Assembly (NCBI GenBank): GCA_013817245.1
Contig: JACDDA010000002.1
Location: 62,001-126,000 of the forward strand
DNA: 64,000 bases
Origin: Gammaproteobacteria bacterium
GTDB lineage: Bacteria > Pseudomonadota > Gammaproteobacteria > HTCC5015
Direction: 5' to 3'
The notes beneath the pieces were generated by a model. That model was not told the DNA's origin and did no database searches. It was given only the letters and a program-made list of their open reading frames with translations. Below are positions 47,654 to 60,813 of this stretch, piece after piece (the first letter of the stretch is position 1; the number at the start of each line of letters is the position of its first letter). Made by a program: the position numbers and the translations under genes.

Positions 47654-48445
47654 ATGAAAACAATCGCAGTCACTAATCAAAAAGGTGGTGTGGGTAAAAC
47701 CACCACCAGCGTTAATTTAGCCGCGTCGCTTGCGACCACGCGCCGCAAAGTGTTGTTGATTGATATTGATCCGCAAGGCAATGCGACCATGGCGTGTGGC
47801 GTGGATAAAAATGCCGTGCCGGCGACCATCTGTGAAGTGTTATTGGGTGAGTCATCGTTAAGCGATGCGCGTTGTACCTTAAGCGAATACGGTTTTGATT
47901 TAATCGCGTCGAATAGTGATCTGACCGCTGCCGAAGTTGATTTGATGCAAGTGACGCAACGCGAACAGCGCTTGCGCCAAGCGTTAGATACCGTGCGTGA
48001 TCAGTATGAATACGTGATTATCGACTGTCCGCCCTCATTAAATATGCTGACTTTGAACGCATTAGTCGCCGCGAACAGCGTTTTAATCCCCATGCAGTGC
48101 GAATATTTTGCGTTGGAAGGTCTAACCGCGTTGTTACAAACCGTAGAAAAAGTAAAAGCCACGGTGAATCCGGAATTACATATAGAAGGTTTGTTGCGCA
48201 CTATGTTCGATCCGCGTAATAATTTAGCGCAAGACGTTTCCGAGCAACTTAAAATTCATTTTCAAGACCGTTTATATCGCACGATTATCCCGCGCAATGT
48301 GCGGCTGGCCGAAGCGCCTAGCCACGGAATCCCGGTCATTCAATATGACAAAACCTCACGCGGGGCTTTGGCCTACTTGGCTTTGGCCGGTGAAATTTTA
48401 CGTCGTGATGCGAAGTTACGACATGATCAAGAATTAAGCGTTTAA
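47654..48445 (+). CDS. parA: Chromosome partitioning ATPase ParA (Soj)
   Basis: Walker-type ATPase of 263 aa that drives ParB-parS complexes over the nucleoid. The deviant Walker A KGGVGKTTTSVNLA is at residues 10-23, followed by DIDPQGNAT and YVIIDCPPSLNMLTLNAL. The short N-terminus marks it as chromosomal (Soj type), not plasmid ParA. It forms an operon with parB. Confidence 0.97.
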   Translation: MKTIAVTNQKGGVGKTTTSVNLAASLATTRRKVLLIDIDPQGNATMACGVDKNAVPATICEVLLGESSLSDARCTLSEYGFDLIASNSDLTAAEVDLMQVTQREQRLRQALDTVRDQYEYVIIDCPPSLNMLTLNALVAANSVLIPMQCEYFALEGLTALLQTVEKVKATVNPELHIEGLLRTMFDPRNNLAQDVSEQLKIHFQDRLYRTIIPRNVRLAEAPSHGIPVIQYDKTSRGALAYLALAGEILRRDAKLRHDQELSV

Positions 48446-48460
48446 CGGAGAAGATGAGCC

Positions 48461-49336
48461 ATGGCCATTAAAAGACGAGGATTGGGGCGCGGTTTAGATG
48501 CTTTGTTGGGCGATGCTAAAGCTGAAATTGCAGCCGAAATTGCGCCTATCAGCGCCGAAAAAGACGCGGAAAGGTTGCGTCGTTTACCTATAGAACAAAT
48601 TCAACGCGGTGTTTATCAGCCCCGTGTGCATTTTGACCCCGATGCTTTAGCTGACTTAGCGAGCTCTATCAAAGCCCAAGGCATATTGCAGCCTATTGTG
48701 GTGCGGCCGGTAGGTGCGGGCTATGAATTAATTGCGGGTGAGCGCCGTTGGCGCGCCGCGCAATTGGCCGGGTTGCATGAAATTCCAGCAATCGTGCGCG
48801 ATTTGCCCGAAGCGGCGGTTGCGGCAGTTGCGTTGATCGAAAATATTCAGCGCGAAGATTTAAATGCCTTGGAAGAAGCCAATGCTTTTCAGCGTTTAAT
48901 CGCCGAATTTGAGTTAACCCATCAAGAAGTTGCCGATGCCGTTGGGCGTTCTCGCGCCGCTGTGTCTAATTTGCTGCGTTTATTAGAATTAGCACCCGAA
49001 ATTAAAACTTTTATTGACGAAGGTAAATTGGACATGGGCCATGGCCGAGCTTTGTTGGCTTTATCGATGCCAGATCAATTACGAGTGGCTAAAGAAGCGG
49101 TGGCTAAACAGTTATCGGTACGAGAAGTAGAGCGCATGGTAAAACAAGGCACACTGATCAAGACTGCTAAAACCGCGCCTAAACAAGATCCCAATATTGC
49201 GCGTCTTGAACGCGATTTAGCCGATAAGTTAGGTGCGAGCGTGGAAATTCAGTATGCCGGTAAAGGCAAGGGCAAATTAGTCATCGCTTTTCGTAGCAAT
49301 GATGAGCTTGATGGCATCTTGAAGCATATTCGTTAA
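48461..49336 (+). CDS. parB: Chromosome partitioning CTPase ParB (Spo0J)
   Basis: Centromere-binding protein of 291 aa. The N-terminus KRRGLGRGLDALLGD is the ParA-interaction motif of ParB. The CTP-binding domain has QPRVHFDPDALADLASSIK and GERRWRAAQLAG, then ALIENIQREDLN and the HTH motif THQEVADAVGRSRAAVSNLLRLL. It would bind the two parS sites in recF. Confidence 0.97.
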   Translation: MAIKRRGLGRGLDALLGDAKAEIAAEIAPISAEKDAERLRRLPIEQIQRGVYQPRVHFDPDALADLASSIKAQGILQPIVVRPVGAGYELIAGERRWRAAQLAGLHEIPAIVRDLPEAAVAAVALIENIQREDLNALEEANAFQRLIAEFELTHQEVADAVGRSRAAVSNLLRLLELAPEIKTFIDEGKLDMGHGRALLALSMPDQLRVAKEAVAKQLSVREVERMVKQGTLIKTAKTAPKQDPNIARLERDLADKLGASVEIQYAGKGKGKLVIAFRSNDELDGILKHIR

Positions 49337-49385
49337 CTAGCGCTGCTTTAATAGCGTGCAAAAGCCAATTAATTGCAATGCTGCG

Positions 49386-49415
49386 TTGACCCATTTTCGC
49401 CCAGCTCTGTATAAT
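49386..49415 (+). promoter_or_regulatory. Sigma-70 promoter of the atp operon
   Basis: TTGACC (49386-49391) and TATAAT (49410-49415, exact consensus) are 18 bases apart. The atpI ATG is 83 bases further on. It follows the parB stop by 50 bases. Confidence 0.75.
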
Positions 49416-49497
49416 GCGCCGCCTTCACTAGCGCCGGCTCGGCAGGTTTTTGCGGTACGGCTTGTGGTAATGACCACACCCAGCGAGGCGATTGCGA

Positions 49498-50732
<1,235 letters not shown>

Positions 50733-50760
50733 TAGAGTGTGAAATAGAATTTATTTGTAA

Positions 50761-51093
<333 letters not shown>

Positions 51094-51141
51094 TTTACGT
51101 CAGTTTATCGAATCGCTTAAAGACGCATAGAGAGCAAAGCC

Positions 51142-51612
51142 GTGAATATTAATGCAACGCTACTAGTGCAAATGATCGTGTTCTTGTTATTGGTCATTTT
51201 CATGATGAAGTTTGTTTGGCCCGTTATCATTCAAGCGCTGGACGAACGCCGCAAAAAAATTGTGGACGGTTTGGCCGCTGCTGAAAAAGGCGCGCATGAA
51301 AAAGAATTGGCTGAACAACGCGCTAAAGACTTGTTGAAAGAAGCGAAAACGCAGGCGGCAGAAATTATTGCGCGCGCGCAAAAGCAAGGTGGTGATTTGG
51401 TTGAAGAAGCCAAAGAAACTGCTCGTACCGAAGGTGATCGCATTAAGACCGCGGCGCAAGCGGATATTCAACAAGAAGTGAATCGTGCAAAAGAAACCTT
51501 GCGCCAACAAGTAACCGTGATCGCTATTGCCGGTGCGGAACGTATTTTGAAGCGTGAAGTCGATGCCGCGAAACATAAAGATGTGCTCGACGATTTGGTC
51601 GGACAAGTATAA
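51142..51612 (+). CDS. atpF: F1Fo ATP synthase subunit b
   Basis: Peripheral stalk subunit of 156 aa: N-terminal membrane helix ([20 protein letters not shown]), then a long charged right-handed coiled coil ([20 protein letters not shown]...) ending with [16 protein letters not shown]. Starts at GTG. A long antisense frame over it is a shadow. Confidence 0.96.
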   Translation: MNINATLLVQMIVFLLLVIFMMKFVWPVIIQALDERRKKIVDGLAAAEKGAHEKELAEQRAKDLLKEAKTQAAEIIARAQKQGGDLVEEAKETARTEGDRIKTAAQADIQQEVNRAKETLRQQVTVIAIAGAERILKREVDAAKHKDVLDDLVGQV

Positions 51613-51661
51613 GCGCCGACATTAACCAGCCCAGCAAATTAGCGTAGCGACGAGAGACATC

Positions 51662-52210
51662 ATGGCAAGTTACACCACAATAGCGCGGCCTTATGCGAAA
51701 GCCATATTTGAGTTGGCGCAAGCGGGTAAAGCGTATGCTGCTTGGTCGGAAGCGCTAGCCTTACTCGCACAAGTAGTGAGTGATGAACGCGTTAAAGTGA
51801 TGTTGAAAAACCCGAATGCTGCACGCGCACAACGTGCCGAAATATTGTTAGCGATTATTGAAGGTAATGTTAATAAAAGCATTGTTACGCAAGTTAACAA
51901 CACCTTGAGTTTGTTGGCAGAAAATGGCCGTTTATTGGTTTTGCCTGCGATTGCCGAATCTTATGAAGCCTTACGTGCCGAAGCGGAAAGCAGCATTACG
52001 GCGATAGTGATTGCCGCGCAGCCGGTGGAAAGCCAGCAGTTAACTGCAATTGCCGATGCATTAGGTAAACGTTTAAGCAAGAAAGTAACGATTGAACAAG
52101 AAATAGACCCTTCCTTAATTGGAGGTGCCATTATCAAAGCCGGTGATTGGGTGATTGATGGCTCCGTGAAGGGACAATTAACCAAGCTCGCGCAAACGTT
52201 AATTCGTTAA
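51662..52210 (+). CDS. atpH: F1Fo ATP synthase subunit delta
   Basis: Connects the stalk to F1; 182 aa. ARPYAKAIFELAQAGKAY at the start and DPSLIGGAIIKAGDWVIDGSVKGQL at the end are diagnostic. It is 49 bases after atpF. Confidence 0.96.
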   Translation: MASYTTIARPYAKAIFELAQAGKAYAAWSEALALLAQVVSDERVKVMLKNPNAARAQRAEILLAIIEGNVNKSIVTQVNNTLSLLAENGRLLVLPAIAESYEALRAEAESSITAIVIAAQPVESQQLTAIADALGKRLSKKVTIEQEIDPSLIGGAIIKAGDWVIDGSVKGQLTKLAQTLIR

Positions 52211-52251
52211 GCGTAAGTTTAAAAATAGTTTAGTAACGAGGATATTCGCGC

Positions 52252-53793
52252 ATGCAACTCAACCCTTCTGAAATCAGTGAGCTGATTAAAAAACGGATCG
52301 AGAACTTCGATGTAAAAGCTGAAGCTCGCACAGAGGGCACGATCGTAAGTTTAGCGGACGGCGTGATTCGAATTCATGGTTTGGCTGATGTAATGTACGG
52401 CGAAATGTTGGAACTGCCGGGCAACACATTTGCGTTGGCGTTGAACTTAGAGCGTGACTCAGTCGGCGCGGTAGTATTAGGTCAATATGGACATTTAACC
52501 GAAGGCGCAGCCGTTAAATGTACCGGCCGTATTTTAGAAGTACCAACGGGTCGTAGTTTGTTAGGTCGTGTAGTGAATGCATTGGGCGAACCTATTGACG
52601 GCAAAGGCCCGCTTAAAGATCCTATTTATACTGCGATTGAAAGAATTGCGCCGGGCGTTATCGAGCGTCAATCAGTATCACAACCCGTGCAAACTGGTTT
52701 GAAGTCTATTGATGCGATGGTGCCAATCGGTCGCGGTCAACGCGAATTAATTATTGGTGATCGCCAAACCGGCAAAACCGCGGTTGCGATTGATACCATC
52801 ATTAATCAAAAATCTACCGGCGTTAAATGTATTTATGTTGCAACCGGTCAAAAGCAATCATCGATTGCTGCAACGGTGCGGAAATTAGAAGAACATGGCG
52901 CGATGGCGCATACCATTGTAGTTGCTGCATCCGCATCTGAATCTGCGGTTATGCAATACATCTCACCTTATTCCGGTTGTGCAATGGGCGAGTTTTTCCG
53001 TGATATCGGCGAAGACGCGTTAATTGTTTACGATGATTTATCAAAACAAGCCGTTGCTTATCGTCAAATTTCATTATTGCTACGTCGTCCACCGGGTCGT
53101 GAAGCGTATCCAGGCGATGTATTCTATTTGCATTCACGTTTGTTAGAACGCGCTTCGCGTATCAATGCCGCAGAAGTTGAACGTTTAACCGGTGGCAAAG
53201 TAAAAGGTCAAACCGGCTCATTAACCGCATTACCTATTATTGAAACGCAAGCAGGTGACGTGTCCGCATTCGTTCCCACTAACGTGATTTCAATTACTGA
53301 CGGCCAGATCTTTTTAGAAACCAATTTATTTAACTCTGGTTTCCGTCCCGCTATTAACGCAGGTTTATCAGTATCACGCGTCGGCGGTGCTGCGCAAACC
53401 AAAATTATTAAAAAATTAGGCGGTGGTGTGCGTTTGGCATTAGCGCAATATCGTGAATTGGCTGCATTCTCACAATTCGCATCGGATCTTGATGAGTTTA
53501 CGCGCAAGCAATTAGATCGCGGTCAACGCGTAATGGAATTGATGAAACAAAAACAATATGCGCCTTTATCTATTGCTGATATGGCTATTTCATTGTTTGC
53601 TGCGAACGAAGGTTTCTTAGACGACATCGAAGTGAAAAAAGTTGGCGCTTTTGAAAGCGCATTGCACAGTTATTTCCAAGCAAATGCTGCAGCATTGCGT
53701 ACCAAGATAAATGATTCAGGCGATCTTAATGCGGAGATTGAAGGCGCATTGAAAAAGTTACTGACTGAATTTAAAGCCAATGGCGTTTACTAA
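52252..53793 (+). CDS. atpA: F1Fo ATP synthase subunit alpha
   Basis: Noncatalytic nucleotide-binding subunit of F1, 513 aa. It begins [21 protein letters not shown]-loop [15 protein letters not shown] (near 169-183) and [22 protein letters not shown] are present. Full length. Confidence 0.98.
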   Translation: MQLNPSEISELIKKRIENFDVKAEARTEGTIVSLADGVIRIHGLADVMYGEMLELPGNTFALALNLERDSVGAVVLGQYGHLTEGAAVKCTGRILEVPTGRSLLGRVVNALGEPIDGKGPLKDPIYTAIERIAPGVIERQSVSQPVQTGLKSIDAMVPIGRGQRELIIGDRQTGKTAVAIDTIINQKSTGVKCIYVATGQKQSSIAATVRKLEEHGAMAHTIVVAASASESAVMQYISPYSGCAMGEFFRDIGEDALIVYDDLSKQAVAYRQISLLLRRPPGREAYPGDVFYLHSRLLERASRINAAEVERLTGGKVKGQTGSLTALPIIETQAGDVSAFVPTNVISITDGQIFLETNLFNSGFRPAINAGLSVSRVGGAAQTKIIKKLGGGVRLALAQYRELAAFSQFASDLDEFTRKQLDRGQRVMELMKQKQYAPLSIADMAISLFAANEGFLDDIEVKKVGAFESALHSYFQANAAALRTKINDSGDLNAEIEGALKKLLTEFKANGVY

Positions 53794-53821
53794 AGTCCAC
53801 GGAACTCGAGTGATTTAACGA

Positions 53822-54688
53822 ATGGCAGCTGGTAAAGAAATTCGCGCAAAGATTGGCAGCGTAAAAAACACGCAGAAAATCACTAAAGCGATGGAGATGG
53901 TTGCGGCAAGCAAAATGCGCCGTGCGCAAGAACGTATGCAAGCGTCGCGTCCTTATGCACAAAAAATTCGTAATATTATTGGCCACATTGCGCATGCCAC
54001 TCCGGAATATCGCCATCCCTATATGGAAGTGCGCAAAACCGTAAAAGCCGTTGGCTATATTGTTGTTTCTTCTGATAAAGGTTTGTGTGGCGGTTTAAAC
54101 GTCAACGTCTTTAAAGCCCTTATTCAAGACATTAAAAAATGGCGCGACCAAGACGTTAACATTCAATTGTCTTTGGTTGGCCGCAAAGCCAATGCTTTTT
54201 TCCGTCGCGTCGGCGGCAAGGTTGTTTCTAGTGTTAGTGATTTAGGTGACGCGCCACGCTTGGAAGATGTAGTTGGCTCGGTAAAAGTTATGTTAGATGC
54301 TTATAAAAGCGGTGAAATTGATCGTTTGTTTATTGTGAATAGTCGTTTTATTAATACGATGACGCAGCGCCCCGAAGTAATGCAGTTATTGCCGTTGGCG
54401 TCTGATAACGAAGAAAAAGAATTGCAATATCACTGGGATTATATTTATGAACCTGATGCGCAAACAGTGCTCGAAGGTTTGTTAACCCGTTATATAGAAT
54501 CACAAACCTATCAAGGCGTAGTAGAAAGCGTGGCGTCTGAAATGGCAGCACGCATGGTCGCTATGAAAAGCGCGAGTGATAATGCCGGTACACTTATTAA
54601 AGAATTGCAATTGATGTACAACAAACAGCGTCAAGCAGCGATTACCCAAGAGCTGTCAGAAATTGTGGCAGGCGCGGCAGCCGTTTAA
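53822..54688 (+). CDS. atpG: F1Fo ATP synthase subunit gamma
   Basis: Central rotor shaft of F1, 288 aa. The N-terminal helix ([20 protein letters not shown]) and C-terminal ALIKELQ-type helix ([20 protein letters not shown]) pair as a coiled coil; [10 protein letters not shown] is conserved. Correct operon place. Confidence 0.97.
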   Translation: MAAGKEIRAKIGSVKNTQKITKAMEMVAASKMRRAQERMQASRPYAQKIRNIIGHIAHATPEYRHPYMEVRKTVKAVGYIVVSSDKGLCGGLNVNVFKALIQDIKKWRDQDVNIQLSLVGRKANAFFRRVGGKVVSSVSDLGDAPRLEDVVGSVKVMLDAYKSGEIDRLFIVNSRFINTMTQRPEVMQLLPLASDNEEKELQYHWDYIYEPDAQTVLEGLLTRYIESQTYQGVVESVASEMAARMVAMKSASDNAGTLIKELQLMYNKQRQAAITQELSEIVAGAAAV

Positions 54689-54767
54689 ATTAGGTTAAGT
54701 TAAACCACACCTTATTAATAATGCACGTGTGATGCGTGCAGAAGAAACAGATTAAATTTACTGGTAG

Positions 54768-56156
<1,389 letters not shown>

Positions 56157-56225
56157 TGTGCAAAGGCTTGCTTGAGGCAAGCCTTGCAACATATAAAACA
56201 TTCAGCAAAAGGTTCACAAAGTAAT

Positions 56226-56645
56226 ATGGCAAGCACATTTCATGTTGATATCGTAAGCGCAGAACAAGCCGTATTTTCTGGCGTGGTGGAAATGTTAGTT
56301 GCGCCTGCGATCAACGGTGAGTTGGGCATTATGCCGCGCCATAATCAGTTAATTGCGCAGCTCAAGCCGGGCGAAATTCGGCTTACCTTGCCTAATCAAA
56401 CTGAAATTCAGTCTATCTATGTTTCGGGTGGCGTATTAGAAGTGCAGCCACATGTGGTCACAGTATTGTCCGATACGGCCGTGCGTGCGCATGATTTGGA
56501 CGAAGCCGCCGCGAGCGAAGCAAAACGTCACGCGGAAGATGCGTTGAATAATAACAATGCGGATATTGATTATGCGAAAGCGCGCGCCGAATTGGCTGAA
56601 GCGGTAGCGCAATTGGATTTAATCAAGAAATTTCGCGGCAAATAA
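56226..56645 (+). CDS. atpC: F1Fo ATP synthase subunit epsilon
   Basis: Regulatory rotor subunit of 139 aa from the ATG at 56226 ([19 protein letters not shown]); an upstream in-frame start at 56172 would add residues with no family match. The N-terminal beta sandwich ([19 protein letters not shown]) and C-terminal two-helix hairpin are present. Last gene of the operon. Confidence 0.95.
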   Translation: MASTFHVDIVSAEQAVFSGVVEMLVAPAINGELGIMPRHNQLIAQLKPGEIRLTLPNQTEIQSIYVSGGVLEVQPHVVTVLSDTAVRAHDLDEAAASEAKRHAEDALNNNNADIDYAKARAELAEAVAQLDLIKKFRGK

Positions 56646-56790
56646 AAACGTCATCAAGATATCCCCTGCTCTTACGCCTCTGCTTGGCGGAATTCCCTGT
56701 TAGAATCGACTCGCGTAAAATTGATATATTAAATTTACAAAGAACCTGCTGACGACATAAGCTGGTCGTTAATCAGATGAGGATATTCAT

Positions 56791-58176
56791 GTGAGTTTAG
56801 CCGTCGTAATTCTAGCTGCTGGCAAGGGCACGCGCATGCGTTCCCAGCAACCCAAAGTATTGCATAAACTGGCGGGTCAGCCATTATTGCGTCATGTGTT
56901 GACTACCGCGCAATTATTAAATCCTGAAAAAATCATTATTGTTATTGGTCATGGTGCTCCGCAGATTCGCGCAGCTTTTGCTGATGAGCCTAACATTCAA
57001 TGGGTAGAACAAACTCAACAATTAGGTACTGGCCACGCGGTGCAACAAGCGTTGCCGTTTATTTACGAGAGTCAAAAAACTTTAGTGTTATACGGCGACG
57101 TACCTCTGACGAATGTTGAAACCCTAAAAGCCTTAGTCGCAGATTGTAGTGAAAAACATCTGGCCTTATTAACCGCGGTTTTAGATGATGCAACCGGTTA
57201 TGGCCGCATCGTCCGAGATGCACAAAATCAAGTGCAACGTATTGTCGAACAAAAAGATGCGAGTGCCGCTGAATTAGAAATACGCGAAATTAACACGGGT
57301 ATATTAGTAGCGGCATCTACTTTATTAAAGCAACAACTCCCTTTATTAAAAAACAATAACGCGCAAGGCGAATATTATTTAACCGATTTAATTGCTGCAG
57401 CCGTTGTGCAAAATGTTGATATTAAAACCACCTTTGCTAAACGCCCACAAGAAATTACCGGCGTAAATTCGCGCAGTCAATTGGCGGCTTTAGAGCGCGT
57501 GCATCAGCGCGAATTAGCAGAAGCTTTAATGGACGCGGGCGTGACTTTGGCAGATCCTAATCGCATCGATATTCGCGGCGCATTAAGCAGTGGTGAAGAT
57601 AGTTTTATTGATGTTGATGTAGTGATTGAAGGTAACGTCACGTTAGGACGAAATGTTCGCATAGGGCCTTTTGTGCATCTTATTAATTGCAGTATTGCGG
57701 ACAATAGCGAAATAAAATCGCACAGCGTAATCGAATCTGCCGTGATTAGTGAGCATTGTACGGTCGGACCTTTCGCGCGCCTGCGGCCAGGCACACGCTT
57801 AGCGGATCATGCAAAAATTGGAAATTTTGTTGAAACCAAACAAGCCAATATTGGCGAGCATTCTAAAATTAATCATTTAAGTTATGTCGGCGATGCGTTG
57901 GTAGGGCGTGATGTGAATATCGGTGCAGGCACGATTACGTGCAATTACGATGGCGCAAATAAACATCAAACCATTATTGAAGATGGGGTTTTTGTTGGCT
58001 CGGATACGCAACTCATTGCACCCGTAAAAATTGGCCGCAATAGCACGATAGGTGCAGGTTCAACGATCAATAAAGATACAGCAGAAAATAGTTTAACGTT
58101 ATCTCGCGTCAAGCAACGTAGTATTGATGATTGGCAGCGTCCTCAAAAAAAACCTGACACAAACAAAAGCGATTAA
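56791..58176 (+). CDS. glmU: Bifunctional GlcNAc-1-phosphate uridyltransferase / glucosamine-1-phosphate acetyltransferase GlmU
   Basis: Makes UDP-GlcNAc for peptidoglycan and LPS, 461 aa. The N-terminal pyrophosphorylase has VILAAGKGTRMRSQQPKVLH, and the C-terminal left-handed beta helix shows hexapeptide repeats with GPFARLRPGTRLADHAKIGNFVE and NIGAGTITCNYDGANKH. GTG start with GAGG 8 bases upstream. It ends 2 bases before glmS, so the two are cotranscribed. Confidence 0.98.
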   Translation: MSLAVVILAAGKGTRMRSQQPKVLHKLAGQPLLRHVLTTAQLLNPEKIIIVIGHGAPQIRAAFADEPNIQWVEQTQQLGTGHAVQQALPFIYESQKTLVLYGDVPLTNVETLKALVADCSEKHLALLTAVLDDATGYGRIVRDAQNQVQRIVEQKDASAAELEIREINTGILVAASTLLKQQLPLLKNNNAQGEYYLTDLIAAAVVQNVDIKTTFAKRPQEITGVNSRSQLAALERVHQRELAEALMDAGVTLADPNRIDIRGALSSGEDSFIDVDVVIEGNVTLGRNVRIGPFVHLINCSIADNSEIKSHSVIESAVISEHCTVGPFARLRPGTRLADHAKIGNFVETKQANIGEHSKINHLSYVGDALVGRDVNIGAGTITCNYDGANKHQTIIEDGVFVGSDTQLIAPVKIGRNSTIGAGSTINKDTAENSLTLSRVKQRSIDDWQRPQKKPDTNKSD

Positions 58177-58178
58177 TT

Positions 58179-59999
58179 ATGTGCGGCATTATTGGTGCAA
58201 TAGCAGAACGTGACGTTACGCGAATCTTAATTGAAGGTTTAAAACGCCTTGAATATCGTGGTTATGATTCTGCGGGATTAGTCGTGTTAGATGACAGTAA
58301 TCAATTACAGCGCTTGCGCGCCACCGGTAAAGTATCAGTGTTAGCAGATTTGCTCGCCAACAATCCGGTGCGCGGTTCTATTGGCATTGCACATACACGT
58401 TGGGCAACCCATGGTGCACCGGCAGATCGTAACGCGCACCCCCATATGTCTGCTGGCCGAGTTGCGGTTGTGCATAACGGCATTATCGAAAATCATGAAG
58501 TCTTACGCGAACGCTTAATTAAAGACGGTTTTGTTTTTGAATCAGAAACTGACACCGAAGTGATTGTGCATTTAATTGAACAGCAGTTACGACAATCGGT
58601 AGATCTAGTAACAGCGATTAGAAAAACCATAGTTGAATTAAAAGGCGCTTATGCGATTGGCGTAGTTTCTAGTTTATTTCCTGAGCAATTAATTGCCGCC
58701 CGTAAAGGCAGCCCGCTCGGCATTGGATTAGGTATAGGCGAACATTTTATCGCGTCCGATGTAAATGCTTTATTGCCCGTCACCCGCCGTTTTATTCATC
58801 TAGAAGACGGCGACATTGCGATTTTGACGCGCAATGAAATTCAAATCCAAAACACGCAAGGTCAGCGCGTTGAGCGACGTATTAATGAATCGAGCTTAAA
58901 TAGTGACGCGGTTTCCAAAGGTGAATATCGTCACTTCATGGAAAAAGAAATTCACGAACAAGCAGAAGCGATTAGTTCTACGCTCGAAGGTCGTTTAGGT
59001 GAAACGCGAATCGATCCGGCTATTTTTGGTTTAAAAGCCAATGAATTACTTAAAGACGTGCAGCATGTCCACATAGTTGCATGCGGTACTAGTTATCACG
59101 CGGGCATGGTGGCTAAATATTGGATAGAAAAATTAGCTGGTTTGCCTTGCCAAGTAGAAGTCGCATCTGAATATCGTTACCGCGATGTGGTGGTGCCGAA
59201 AAATACTTTATACGTAACGATCTCGCAATCGGGTGAAACTGCGGACACATTGGCAGCTTTGCGCTTCGCAAAAACCTTAGGTTATCGCGCGCAGTTAGGT
59301 TTGTGTAATGTGCCGGAATCTTCCTTAATGCGCGAAGCAGACCTTAATTTATTAACGCGCGCCGGCCCGGAAATTGGCGTGGCTTCTACTAAAGCCTTTA
59401 CTACACAGTTAACCGCCTTATTATTATTGACCTGTGTGTTAGCGGATAAAAATCCCAAAATACATGAAATTATCGAACAGCTACGTGAGTTGCCAAGTTT
59501 AATTAATGCCACCTTAGCAGTTAATAAAACCATCGAAAAAGTCGCGGAACGTTTCGTACAGAAAAATAACGCACTATTTTTAGGTCGCGGCGTCATGTAT
59601 CCGATTGCGTTAGAAGGCGCATTAAAATTAAAAGAAATTTCCTATATTCATGCCGAAGCTTATCCCGCAGGCGAATTAAAACATGGACCACTAGCTCTGG
59701 TTGATGAAGAAATGCCGATAGTCGCCATTGCGCCGGCCGGTGATTTGTTGGAAAAATTAAAATCAAACTTACAAGAAGTTCGCGCACGTGGCGGTCAGTT
59801 ATTCGTGTTTGTTGATAGTGAAAGCGATTGGAAGGCAACCGAAGGTATTGAACTAACGGTTATACCGCATTGCGGTGAATGGATAGCGCCGATTATTTAT
59901 ACCTTACCGTTACAGTTATTGTCGTACCACGTTGCGGTATTGCGCGGCACCGATGTGGATCAACCGAGGAACTTAGCAAAGTCAGTAACAGTTGAATAA
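58179..59999 (+). CDS. glmS: Glutamine-fructose-6-phosphate aminotransferase GlmS
   Basis: First enzyme of amino-sugar synthesis, 606 aa. Catalytic Cys2 follows Met (MCGIIGAIAERDV), the glutaminase domain includes RWATHGAPADRNAHPH, and two SIS domains have TISQSGETADTLAAL and GRGVMYPIALEGALKLKEISYIHAE. Ends in AKSVTVE, the standard C-terminus. No glmS ribozyme is seen in the 2-base gap. Confidence 0.98.
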   Translation: MCGIIGAIAERDVTRILIEGLKRLEYRGYDSAGLVVLDDSNQLQRLRATGKVSVLADLLANNPVRGSIGIAHTRWATHGAPADRNAHPHMSAGRVAVVHNGIIENHEVLRERLIKDGFVFESETDTEVIVHLIEQQLRQSVDLVTAIRKTIVELKGAYAIGVVSSLFPEQLIAARKGSPLGIGLGIGEHFIASDVNALLPVTRRFIHLEDGDIAILTRNEIQIQNTQGQRVERRINESSLNSDAVSKGEYRHFMEKEIHEQAEAISSTLEGRLGETRIDPAIFGLKANELLKDVQHVHIVACGTSYHAGMVAKYWIEKLAGLPCQVEVASEYRYRDVVVPKNTLYVTISQSGETADTLAALRFAKTLGYRAQLGLCNVPESSLMREADLNLLTRAGPEIGVASTKAFTTQLTALLLLTCVLADKNPKIHEIIEQLRELPSLINATLAVNKTIEKVAERFVQKNNALFLGRGVMYPIALEGALKLKEISYIHAEAYPAGELKHGPLALVDEEMPIVAIAPAGDLLEKLKSNLQEVRARGGQLFVFVDSESDWKATEGIELTVIPHCGEWIAPIIYTLPLQLLSYHVAVLRGTDVDQPRNLAKSVTVE

Positions 60000-60054
60000 T
60001 TTTTACAGTGATAGCATTATGTTTTGATTGCATCAATCAACATTTAGGCTTTTT

Positions 60055-60798
60055 ATGGCAAAAGCAATTCCTGCCCCTCATGTTTCAGTATTTAATCTCC
60101 GTCCCGGCCGAAAAATTGGCCGCATCTATGAAGTAGTGAATAAATTAGGCGCTGGCTGGGAAGGAGAAGTTTACAGAATTCGAGAAATCAATACCGGCAT
60201 TGAGCGCGCCGCCAAATTATTTTATCCGCAACGCAATATTCGTAATAAAGCCTCGCGTTTTTACGCACAAAAACTTCATAAATTACGTCAATGCTCGATG
60301 TTGATTCAGTATCACACGGAAGAAGTATTTGCTTTTAAAGGGTTGCAAATCACAGCTTTAATATCCGAATATGTAGAAGGCGATTTATTGCTAGATTTTG
60401 TGCGTGCTGCGCCTGCGGGTCGTTTGTCAGCTTATCGAGGTTTGCATTTATTATATGCCATTGTTAAAGGCATTGAAGAAGTTCATGCAATGCATGAATA
60501 TCACGGTGATTTACATCCTAAAAACATTATTGTTAGTCGATTTGGTTTACGGTTTCATTTAAAGCTGCTGGATTTTTATCATTGGCATGGCTCTACTAAA
60601 AGTAATCGCCAAGATGACATGATTGATGTGATACGAATTTTTTACGAAGCGATTGGCGGCAAACGCTATTATGCAAAACAGCCCGACGCGGTAAAAAATA
60701 TTTGTTGTGGTTTAAAGCGCAGTTTAATCTTAAAAAAATTCCGTGACATTGCGCAGTTGCGTGAGCACTTAGAAATGTTGGAATGGGATACTTATTAG
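60055..60798 (+). CDS. Small protein kinase-like protein
   Basis: Cytosolic protein of 247 aa with a protein-kinase fold. The glycine loop LGAGWEGEVY (31-40), ATP-binding Lys54 in RAAKLFYP, and catalytic loop YHGDLHPKNIIV with Asp152 and Asn157 are present. The DFG motif is DFY (173-175), so Mg binding is retained through Asp173 while the Gly is lost. The start used is ATG 60055, with AGG eight bases upstream, not a TTG at 60028. No sensor or membrane domain. Substrate unknown. It follows glmS by 55 bases and converges with the nat gene. Confidence 0.75.
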   Translation: MAKAIPAPHVSVFNLRPGRKIGRIYEVVNKLGAGWEGEVYRIREINTGIERAAKLFYPQRNIRNKASRFYAQKLHKLRQCSMLIQYHTEEVFAFKGLQITALISEYVEGDLLLDFVRAAPAGRLSAYRGLHLLYAIVKGIEEVHAMHEYHGDLHPKNIIVSRFGLRFHLKLLDFYHWHGSTKSNRQDDMIDVIRIFYEAIGGKRYYAKQPDAVKNICCGLKRSLILKKFRDIAQLREHLEMLEWDTY

Positions 60799-60813
60799 TA
60801 TTTTTGACAGAAT

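Noticed and set aside
51187-51606. 139-aa frame opposite atpF
   Set aside because: Antisense shadow of the atpF coiled coil; Phe/Leu-rich because of the Lys/Glu codons on the other strand.
56660-56710. Promoter with TAGAAT ahead of glmU
   Set aside because: No -35 hexamer resembling TTGACA at 16-18 bases upstream.
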